NCBI GenBank assembly: GCA_021413705.1
Contig: JAIOPX010000016.1
Coordinates: 1 to 64,000 of the forward strand
Reading direction: 5' to 3'
Length of the DNA stretch: 64,000 nt
Source of the DNA: Planctomycetota bacterium
GTDB lineage: Bacteria; Planctomycetota; Planctomycetia; Pirellulales; UBA7805
Shown: positions 46,349 to 54,487 of the stretch, one piece after another
Numbering within the stretch: position 1 is the first letter of the stretch
Layout: each line of letters starts with the position of its first letter
Notes under the pieces: model-generated
Told to the model about the DNA's origin: nothing
Seen by the model: only the letters and a program-made list of their open reading frames with translations
Database searches by the model: none
Translations under genes and position numbers: made by a program

Positions 46349-48022
46349 ATGAACTTTTCGACAACCGTAGAGGCGTACCATCAACGCAGCAAACATCGCT
46401 TCGACCGCTATGCGGCTACCTTGGGATACTTGGATTGGGCAAATCAGCCCCATCCATTTCGATATTATGAGAGGGCTTCCTCCACGCGATTGGAGTTGAA
46501 CCGAGAGTTGCCACCTATTGAATACGATCAGATTTACCGGCCAGACTCCCTGCCGCCAGCGCCGCTCAACCTGGAAATCTTGTCCGACTTCTTCTTTTAC
46601 AGCCTGGCGCTCTCCGCCTGGAAACAAGCTGGCGAGAAACGCTGGGCACTGCGGGTCAATCCCTCAAGCGGAAACTTGCATCCGACAGAAGCGTACCTTT
46701 TTCTGTCTGCGCTCTCCCCAGACGAAGCCTCGCTGGAGCTATATCACTACGTCTCAGAAAGCCACGCGTTGGAACTTCGCGCGACGTTCCCACACGAAGT
46801 GTGGCAGGGAGTGATGGGACATCAACCAAGAACCTCTTTTCTCGTCGGCCTGAGTTCCATCATTTGGCGAGAGGCTTGGAAGTACGGCGAGCGGGCATTT
46901 CGTTATTGCCAACACGACATCGGACATGCCATCGCGGCACTGAGGATTTCTGCCGCGTTGTGCGGCTGGCAGCTCACGCTGGTCCCGACTTGGTCCACTG
47001 AGGATTTGGCGTCGCTGCTGGGACTCGATCGCAAGCAGGACTTTATTTCTGAGGAGCACGAGGAGCCCGAGGTTCTCGCCCTGATTACCACCACGACGGA
47101 TGGAACGCACTCACCGTCGTTGTCGTCGCCCTCGAAGGAGCTGATCCAAAAGATCCAATCCGCGGACTGGTACGGTCGCGCCAACAGGCTTAGTCAGGAG
47201 CACGCTCCATGGCCCGTTATTGACGAAGTGACGATGGCGACGAAGAAGCCATGGCAGGCGGGACCAACAACACCTCCACACGCCTTGCCTGATTGGCCTC
47301 CGGTGAGTCTCCTTCGACCGGGCTGCGACGCCCGAAACATCATCTATCAACGGCGGAGCTGTCTAGGGCTGGACGGGGCCAGCCGGACATCACGGGACGA
47401 CTTTCTGCGAATGCTGCACTGCACCTTGCCGGGGCCACATCCGCCCTGGGATGCACTCTATTGGCCGCCTATGATTCACTTGGTGGTCTTCGTACACCGC
47501 GTCGACGATGTGGCGCCCGGACTGTACATCCTCGTGCGGAATCCTCAGAAGAAAGATTTGCTCAGGGAGGCGATGCGGGACACTTTTATGTGGGAAACTC
47601 TGCCTGGGGTGCCCGAAGGCTTTCCGCTGTTCTTACTGACCACGGCGGACTGTCGAGAAACTGCGCAAGCGGTTAGTTGTCACCAGGACATCGCGGCCGA
47701 TGGGTTTTTCAGCCTGGGCATGCTTGCGGATTTCGCCGAACCGATTCGCCACTACGGTCCCTGGTTCTATCGCAATCTGTTCTGGGAAGCGGGCATGATC
47801 GGCCAGGTGCTTTATCTGGAAGCCGAGGCCGCTGGGGCTCGCTCCACAGGGATTGGTTGCTACTTCGACGATCCTGTTCACCAGATTCTGGGGCTGGCGG
47901 ATAGCCAGTTTCAGGACCTCTACCACTTCACGGTCGGCGTCCACGTCGAAGACGCTCGCCTTCAGAGCTGGCCTGCTTATTCATCTACTGACCATCACAA
48001 AATGCGACCGCCCGCTCCCTAG
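46349..48022 (+). CDS. SagB/ThcOx-family nitroreductase-like dehydrogenase (two-domain)
   Basis: 'ALRVNPSSGNLHPTEAYL', 'WREAWKYGERAFRYCQHDIGHAIAALRISAALCGW'; second half 'RRSCLGLDGASRTSRDDFLRML', 'WEAGMIGQVLYLEAEAAGARSTGIGCYFDDPVHQILG'. Confidence 0.9.
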   Translation: MNFSTTVEAYHQRSKHRFDRYAATLGYLDWANQPHPFRYYERASSTRLELNRELPPIEYDQIYRPDSLPPAPLNLEILSDFFFYSLALSAWKQAGEKRWALRVNPSSGNLHPTEAYLFLSALSPDEASLELYHYVSESHALELRATFPHEVWQGVMGHQPRTSFLVGLSSIIWREAWKYGERAFRYCQHDIGHAIAALRISAALCGWQLTLVPTWSTEDLASLLGLDRKQDFISEEHEEPEVLALITTTTDGTHSPSLSSPSKELIQKIQSADWYGRANRLSQEHAPWPVIDEVTMATKKPWQAGPTTPPHALPDWPPVSLLRPGCDARNIIYQRRSCLGLDGASRTSRDDFLRMLHCTLPGPHPPWDALYWPPMIHLVVFVHRVDDVAPGLYILVRNPQKKDLLREAMRDTFMWETLPGVPEGFPLFLLTTADCRETAQAVSCHQDIAADGFFSLGMLADFAEPIRHYGPWFYRNLFWEAGMIGQVLYLEAEAAGARSTGIGCYFDDPVHQILGLADSQFQDLYHFTVGVHVEDARLQSWPAYSSTDHHKMRPPAP

Positions 48023-48113
48023 GGGAAGCACTGTCGCGACTGTCCCGGAGCGCAATCTGGATATACTATTGACATTGCAAAGGGAGCAACCAAGTTCGGG
48101 CGGGCCTACTATG

Positions 48114-48572
48114 TCAGGCTCGTTTAGCCCTCGCCGCAGTCAGCCAACGATCGAGTTGATTCGCGAACGCTTGTCGATCGTTGGCATTGAAGTTCGCCGG
48201 TCCTCCCGTGATCTGACCTCCTCCGCGCAGCCCATCCAGAAGATTCCGAACAGCAAGCCGCTCACCGACGTTGTCGTGAGTGTACAGCTCCCCGCGGGGG
48301 TTGAGCGCTTGCCCGCCCTTGGCAACCACGTCAGCGGCCAGCGGAATGTCAGCCGTAATCACAAGATCGCCCGGCACAACCAGTTCTACGATGCGCCGAT
48401 CGGCGACGTTCATCCCCCCAGCGACGAGCAAGCTGTCGATGAACTCGGAACGGGGCGTGAACATGGACTGATTGGCGACCAGTGTGACCTTGGTCTTGGT
48501 TCGAATCGCGGCCCGAAATAGCAGCTCCTTGATTACACCCGGACAGGCGTCGGCATCTACCCAGATTTGCAT
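48114..48572 (-). CDS. YaiI/YqxD (DUF188) family protein
   Basis: '[35 protein letters not shown]', '[31 protein letters not shown]'. Confidence 0.95.
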   Translation of the reverse strand: MQIWVDADACPGVIKELLFRAAIRTKTKVTLVANQSMFTPRSEFIDSLLVAGGMNVADRRIVELVVPGDLVITADIPLAADVVAKGGQALNPRGELYTHDNVGERLAVRNLLDGLRGGGQITGGPANFNANDRQAFANQLDRWLTAARAKRA

Positions 48573-48617
48573 CGCGCTGAACCTCAATCCAATCCCAGGG
48601 GATCTCTTCAAAGCCGC

Positions 48618-50105
48618 TTATCGCTGTGCCGCCGGCTTCACAGCGCAGGCAGCCAAATCCAGGCACAGTAACCGGTCCCCGCCCCGGACATAAAGCAACC
48701 CGTGCGAGACGACTGGCGCGGCCCACGCGGGCCACATCAGTAATTTCCGATCTGGTGCGACGGCGTCTTTGCCCAATGGCAGCTCCGCGACGATTTCGCA
48801 TTGCTTGGGCGTAGCACGGATCAGCCACAGCGTTCCGTACTCGCCCAGGCAGATGAAATGGCCATCAACATATGTCAGCGTCGAGCGAGTCATATCCGGA
48901 CGGCTCCACATGACCTTTCCCGATTTCCACTCGATGCACCGCAACTCAGCATCGCCCGTGTTACGGCCGCTGGAACCATAAAGATAACCAGCGTCGTAGA
49001 TCGGCGTGTTCCAATGCGTCTTCATCGCTTTCTCGCGTTTGTTCCGATCATCACGCCAGACGACCGTGGAACCACCCGGGCGGACCGCCAATAAGGAGCT
49101 GCCCGGCCCGTAGGTTTCCGAGATGAAGACCTCGTTACCCACCACCACAGGATTGCTGGCGTTGACGCTCTCGGCGATGCTGGCCCGCCAGGGATAGTGA
49201 AAATCGATCTTACCTGTGGCCGGCTCAAAGCCGATCAAACCACCCCTGGCGAAGACAAACCCCCAGCGCCGTCCGTCAATCGTCGCCATCACGGGTGACG
49301 CATAGCTGGCCAACTCCTCGCCGGTACGGTATTTCACTTCGCCACTGTATTTGTCGAAAGCCACAATCGCGGTGCCATTGTTTCGCGCAGGATCGACCGC
49401 ACCGAGGGGCTGACCTTCTGGATCGGTGCTCCCGCCCACTTGCGCGATCAGCAAGTCGCCCTCAATCACGGGTGTGCTGCCGACGCCAAAGAAGTTCGGA
49501 ACCACGCCGAATTGCCCTACCGTGTCGCATTTCCATAGTACTTGGCCGTCGGCTGCGCGTAGGCAGTGCAACATTCCCTCCGCCCCCCGCAGGTACACAC
49601 GGTCGCCATCGATAACAGGGCAGCAGCGAGGACCGTTGCTGTAGCCATAAGGGTCTTCATACTTGGTGGCGTATCGAAACTCCCAGACTGGCTGACCCGT
49701 ACGGCTTTCCAGGCATCGCAGCCGATTTTGATCGCGGTGCCGATCGAAAAGGTACAGCCGGTTCTGGCTCACGGACGGTGCCGCGTAGCCTTCGGCGATT
49801 TTAGTCTGCCAAATCAGCGGTGGACCATCTGCGGGCCAGGGAAGATGGATGCAATGCTCGGGAGATTTGCCGTCGCCGGTGGGGCCGAGGAAACTGGGCC
49901 AATCGGCACCCTCATTCGCCGGCACTGGCAAAACACGACTCGGGGCTTTCGCCGAATCACCGTGCGTGCTGTCGGCCGCCTTCTGAGGTTTATCGACCTC
50001 CTGAACGCGGCTGGGTGGCTGGCACGCCGGCACGACGATTAGGAAAACCAAACCCAGGGTCGCTGGTATATGAGGCCGTGCAGCCATGACAATGTGGAGG
50101 ATCAT
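48618..50105 (-). CDS. PQQ-binding-like beta-propeller protein, secreted
   Basis: 'DWPSFLGPTGDGKSPE', 'LRCLESRTGQPVWEFRY', 'LYVRGGDRLLCLDLA'. Confidence 0.93.
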   Translation of the reverse strand: MILHIVMAARPHIPATLGLVFLIVVPACQPPSRVQEVDKPQKAADSTHGDSAKAPSRVLPVPANEGADWPSFLGPTGDGKSPEHCIHLPWPADGPPLIWQTKIAEGYAAPSVSQNRLYLFDRHRDQNRLRCLESRTGQPVWEFRYATKYEDPYGYSNGPRCCPVIDGDRVYLRGAEGMLHCLRAADGQVLWKCDTVGQFGVVPNFFGVGSTPVIEGDLLIAQVGGSTDPEGQPLGAVDPARNNGTAIVAFDKYSGEVKYRTGEELASYASPVMATIDGRRWGFVFARGGLIGFEPATGKIDFHYPWRASIAESVNASNPVVVGNEVFISETYGPGSSLLAVRPGGSTVVWRDDRNKREKAMKTHWNTPIYDAGYLYGSSGRNTGDAELRCIEWKSGKVMWSRPDMTRSTLTYVDGHFICLGEYGTLWLIRATPKQCEIVAELPLGKDAVAPDRKLLMWPAWAAPVVSHGLLYVRGGDRLLCLDLAACAVKPAAQR

Positions 50106-50134
50106 GCGGCTGCCTCAGGTAACCTCTGGGGACA

Positions 50135-50527
50135 TCAAGTGGCATCCCGTTTCTCGACGCCAATGCTCGGTCTCGTATGCCAATAGGCCCACAACAGAAA
50201 TACGCCTTGCAATGGAAACCGTAACACGTGCAACCAGGGGGGCGCGGGAAGCACTTCTTGATGCTGGTACACATATATGTTCGCGGGAAAGACCGCGATC
50301 AATAGAGCAAAAATGCCCCATGCTGCCAGCCGTGAAAACCGCGGTACGAGCAGCAATGCGCCCAGTGCCATCTCACCGAAGCCGCTAAGATAGACCAGTT
50401 CCTGATGCCAGGGCAGGTACGGCGGCATGATCTTGACGTAGAACTCCGGCTTCACGAAATGCATTGTGCCGGCGCCCACCATGAAGATGGCCAGAACGTA
50501 ACGGGATACCACTTTGAACTGACGCAT
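50135..50527 (-). CDS. DoxX-family membrane protein
   Basis: 'MRQFKVVSRYVLAIFMVGAGTMHFVKPEFYVKIMPPYLPWHQELVYLSGFGEMALGALLL'. Confidence 0.9.
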   Translation of the reverse strand: MRQFKVVSRYVLAIFMVGAGTMHFVKPEFYVKIMPPYLPWHQELVYLSGFGEMALGALLLVPRFSRLAAWGIFALLIAVFPANIYVYQHQEVLPAPPWLHVLRFPLQGVFLLWAYWHTRPSIGVEKRDAT

Positions 50528-50622
50528 TGCTTTGGCTCGACACGTACCCTTCCGCCTGGCGCATAGCGGACGAAACATCAGGCAAAATAAAATCCCCTTG
50601 GTCGTCGTTTGCAGCCCGACAC

Positions 50623-50979
50623 TTACTTTTCAATCCACGTCGGTGGGGGCTCGATCTCCGCAGCCGGCTCAGATCCGACATCTTTGCGTCCGCTGCCAGC
50701 CAAGCGGCTGATTGCCCGCACGTTCATATCGTGGTCGCAAAGGATCTGGCAGCTCAACCGGACGCCGGTCAGGCCACGCGCTTGGAGTACGTCGCGCTCA
50801 GCCACCGTCATCTGGTCCGGTTCGCCCTCCACAAACTCCACGCGGCAGGTGGTACATCGCGCGTGTCCGCCGCAGGCATGTAGTTGGTCAATTCCCGCAT
50901 CCTGTTCCAAGGCGAGCACCAGCCTCTTGCCCGTCGCAACTTCAAACTCGCCCACTCCTTCCACGATGAGTCGTGACAT
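50623..50979 (-). CDS. 2Fe-2S ferredoxin
   Basis: 'EQDAGIDQLHACGGHARCTTCRVEFVEG...TGVRLSCQILCDHDMNVR'. Confidence 0.93.
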   Translation of the reverse strand: MSRLIVEGVGEFEVATGKRLVLALEQDAGIDQLHACGGHARCTTCRVEFVEGEPDQMTVAERDVLQARGLTGVRLSCQILCDHDMNVRAISRLAGSGRKDVGSEPAAEIEPPPTWIEK

Positions 50980-51349
50980 TGGTTGATGCCTCTCGATGTT
51001 TTTGAACTGCATTCCTGCACGGCCCCATTTATCGAGCGTATCCGCTGGCGGTCTTTCTCGCTAGCGGGACACCGACCTGAAAACAGCCACGTTACATGTC
51101 GGCTCGATCCCTCTCGCATTAGAATGATCGCAATCGTATCTCTAAAAAACGGCTTTCGTAGATTGCGATGCACCGGTCCGAGGAAGCTGTTTTCGACGGA
51201 AAGCACAATGCTGGTAGACTGAAACTCCCGCCATCTCTTGCAGCCTACAAAAGCTGACTGACGGGCATGTATCGCTCACGGCACTTGGACGTGCGCCAGC
51301 TGTGTCCACCATATAGTCCGGTAAGCACCTTAATGCCGAAGGCAAACCC

Positions 51350-51763
51350 TTGGGTCTGAGTCAAGTCCGTCGCCTCCTGTCCGTCAGGCGCAAGAAGGAT
51401 CGCCGTAAGTGGCAGTTCAGTGCCTTGAAGAAGGGATGGACCCTTCGACAGCTAAACTCGACGCTCGTGAGGAAGGGGAAAAGAAGTTCTGGTGGGCGAG
51501 CATTGAAGACACCGACAACCTCACGCGATGCGCTTCAGCAGGTGATCGGTGAATCAGAAGCATGGTTGAAGCGGTATGGCAATGTCTGGTCTGGCGACGC
51601 GGGAGCAAGCCTGGGGCGTAGTGCAGCACAGCCCAGCCTGACAAAATTGCGAGACACGGCAACGGAGTTGCTGGAGCGGCTTGAGCGCGCCGCACGGAAG
51701 GTGAGATCTGAACTGAAAAAACGTCCAGTCAAAAAAACCAGGAAGCAGCCGGGCAGAAAATAG
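51350..51763 (+). CDS. Hypothetical basic protein
   Basis: Lys/Arg-rich ORF 'RRKKDRRKWQFSALKKGWTLRQLNSTLVRKGKRSSGG'; start uncertain. Confidence 0.45.
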   Translation: MGLSQVRRLLSVRRKKDRRKWQFSALKKGWTLRQLNSTLVRKGKRSSGGRALKTPTTSRDALQQVIGESEAWLKRYGNVWSGDAGASLGRSAAQPSLTKLRDTATELLERLERAARKVRSELKKRPVKKTRKQPGRK

Positions 51764-52170
51764 TTTGGAGGCGGCCTACTATTATGGCTTGCCGCCCAGC
51801 CCCAACTCCCCCGCGATCTCCGCCGTCGCGTCAACTGGATGTGCTCATCTACCTCGATCCAGATTGGGCAGCCCCTTCGCACCAGGACCATGTTGAGCTT
51901 GCGGGATAGTGGCGTGGCTACGACGGCTTCAAATGTTCAAGGCCGAATGGACAGTGACCTTGCCACTCGCCCCTTCTCTCCAGACTCGTGTTCGATCAGG
52001 ACTTTATCGCCAGAATGCAGGTCATCGAGTTTGAAATAAATCAGCACTTTTTCCGGCACACATGAACGGTGACGTCAGGGGTGAGGGCGCCGGACGGAGC
52101 GGGCTGGATGACATTAGCCTCCTTACCCCGACCTGGAATTTGGTCGTTTTCTATTGCTGACAAAATCAAG

Positions 52171-52217
<47 letters not shown>

Positions 52218-53004
52218 TGGCGGAAACGGGAACGAGTCAGCGTAACGAGTTGCGACGAACGGGAAAACTGCTTGGCGTTCTGCTTGGCGCTTTGGGACCG
52301 GGAATCGCCTGATCTGGCGGCTGTCGTGCGAGGCTGGGAATCGCTGCCGGAACCGATACGGGCTGGCATTGTGGCGATGGTCAGGGCGGCTGGCGGACTG
52401 TGATCACGCGAACGCATCGCCCGGGCATCGGGTGTTCTCTTCCCTATGGCCATCGTGATCCAACTACGCTCTGAGCGTATGCCCTGCGATCCGCATCAGG
52501 GGCAGTCTGATATTCTTGACGCGAGCGCCCCAGCTCAGCCCTGTGGCGCGCCATCAGAACGATCGCGCGGCTGGAATCGTTCGCGCGCTCAACAATTGAG
52601 ACACCGACCCAGAAATGTTTCCGGCACCCAGCCCCAAGCCTGTCGCGGGAAGTGAATTAGCACGCGTCCCCAATTTTGAAAATTCGATGTGAATATGGGT
52701 AAGAGATTATCTATTTCCAGTCCGTTACCTCAGGGCACACTACTGAATCGGGACATGACCCGATTAGGAACAGCTACGCTACAGTGTCCGTGGTCCTGCG
52801 TGGTTCTGCCATCGTTCATGATGGGGCGCGCCTGATGTTTTGAAGCGGGGCGCAGGTTTCTGCGGAATTGTACAGTTTTCGGCGCGCCCCACAGTATCGG
52901 CGGCAGTTTTCCCCGGGGATAGGTATCTCAAGGCCGGGGAGGCGACACGGTAGTGGGGCGGTCTTAAATCCACTTATTGTATGGGCCGCGCATCCCTTCA
53001 TTAG

Positions 53005-53154
53005 CTCTACCGTATCTCCGATGAATTGACGGTTGCCATTCTGGAGGCCGGGTATCCGACCAAGAAGACCTAGAAGGGGCTACGGGATCATGTGGGGCGG
53101 ACGCTGCGCACCGATGGGCGGTTTCGTAAGAGCGGGGATCGGTGGGGGTGTTAG
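53005..53154 (+). pseudogene. Relic of a winged-helix (HARE-HTH-like) protein
   Basis: Frame reads LYRISDELTVAILEAGYPTKKT*KGLRDHVGRTLRTDGRFRKSGDRWGC*. Confidence 0.45.
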
Positions 53155-53293
53155 TGTTCCGCTTGGCTGGAAGACCCCATATCTTGTAGCCAAAAGGGGG
53201 TAGCAATCATCCGGTTAGCCCGATACAGTTAAGTGTATGCAAGTACACTGACTTTATGGGGCTGGGGTGGTGAATACGGTGGGGCAAGGCGCG

Positions 53294-53321
53294 TTGACGT
53301 GGGTTGCGTATACCCTATAAT
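53294..53321 (+). promoter_or_regulatory. Sigma70-like promoter for the Panacea-domain operon
   Basis: TTGACG - 16 bp - TATAAT, about 48 bp upstream of ATG 53369. Confidence 0.55.
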
Positions 53322-53368
53322 GCCCGCGCGTACTCACTCTTTTTGCCACTTCAGAATACCCTTCTTTC

Positions 53369-53896
53369 ATGGCATTTGAATCTAAAGCCGTCGCCAATCA
53401 CTTGTTGGATCTGGCCAAATGTGACGGCCAGTCCCTCTCGCCAATGCGCGTCATTAAGTTGGCGTATATCGCGCACGGATGGCATCTGGCGCTGACAGGC
53501 TCAATGCTCGTTGATGAATATCCAGAGGCGTGGCAGTATGGCCCGGTTATTCCTTCGATCTACCATGAGTTCAAGCACTTCGGCAACAGTCCAGTCACTA
53601 CACCAGCTCTTAGGCTGGACCTGAGATCGAGAACACTTGTCCCATACAGGCTTCCAACAACCACGGACGCAGAATCCGCTCGCGTGGTGCTGGATAGGAT
53701 TTGGGAGGTTTACAAGCCGTTCGACGCACTTCAGCTTTCCGCAATGACGCACAAGGAAGGTACGCCATGGTTTATCACATGGCACGAAAAGGGGGGCAAG
53801 GATGTTCGTGGAAAAGATATCGACACCAAGTTAATCAAAGACCACTACGAACAACTTGCGCGGCGTCATCGTGAGCGACGGACAGCAACAGCCTGA
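53369..53896 (+). CDS. Panacea (DUF4065/SocA-like) domain protein, candidate antitoxin
   Basis: 'KAVANHLLDLAKCDGQSLSPMRVIKLAYIAHGWHLALTGSMLVDEYPEAWQYGPVIPSIYHEFKHFG...LDRIWEVYKPFDALQLSAMTHKEGTPW'. Confidence 0.92.
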   Translation: MAFESKAVANHLLDLAKCDGQSLSPMRVIKLAYIAHGWHLALTGSMLVDEYPEAWQYGPVIPSIYHEFKHFGNSPVTTPALRLDLRSRTLVPYRLPTTTDAESARVVLDRIWEVYKPFDALQLSAMTHKEGTPWFITWHEKGGKDVRGKDIDTKLIKDHYEQLARRHRERRTATA

Positions 53897-54284
53897 TCTG
53901 CTTGAAAACCTAAAACACCTTCTTGATGAAATCGGCCCAGAAGAGGCCGTTACCGTCAAGGAAGAATCTCTTGCCGTTCAGGAATCCAACCGCTTCGGCT
54001 TATCGGCTGACGAAGAAAATGCCAAGATCGAAATACAAAGGAAGTCGCTTGAAGTAAAAAGCATGTCGCAAGACATTGATGAGCGTAAAAAGTACGCCAC
54101 AATGATCTTCTACTTGGTGTGCTTTTGGTTGCTTCTTGTCTTGCTGATCGTCGTCTACAGCGGATGGGACGCCTATCGGGTGCATGTCGCTGATAGTGTA
54201 TTGATCGCGCTAATAACTGGCGTTTCCGTCAACGTCATTGCGCTTTTTGCGATCGTGGCAAAATACCTGTTTCCCAAGAGATAG
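53871..54284 (+). CDS. Small 2-TM membrane protein with charged N-terminal region, candidate toxin
   Basis: Overlaps the Panacea ORF (GTG at 53871 or TTG at 53856); 'ATMIFYLVCFWLLLVLLIVVYSGW' and 'SVLIALITGVSVNVIALFAIVAKYLF'. Confidence 0.75.
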   Translation: MSDGQQQPDLLENLKHLLDEIGPEEAVTVKEESLAVQESNRFGLSADEENAKIEIQRKSLEVKSMSQDIDERKKYATMIFYLVCFWLLLVLLIVVYSGWDAYRVHVADSVLIALITGVSVNVIALFAIVAKYLFPKR

Positions 54285-54487
54285 CTAACTAGGCTGCTGC
54301 CGCCAACAGCATTTCAATCGTCCAGTCGCTGTGCTCGCTGCCATCCCGGGCGAGACATTCTTGCCCAGCGCCGTATTCTTCCGGCAGTAGTCGTACCACT
54401 CTACGAAAAGAGCCGTCATTCCACCCCACCCGACGGCGGGTTAGAATGAAGCACGCATTCTTGTCCTAGCAGGCAAAGGGGTATTCC

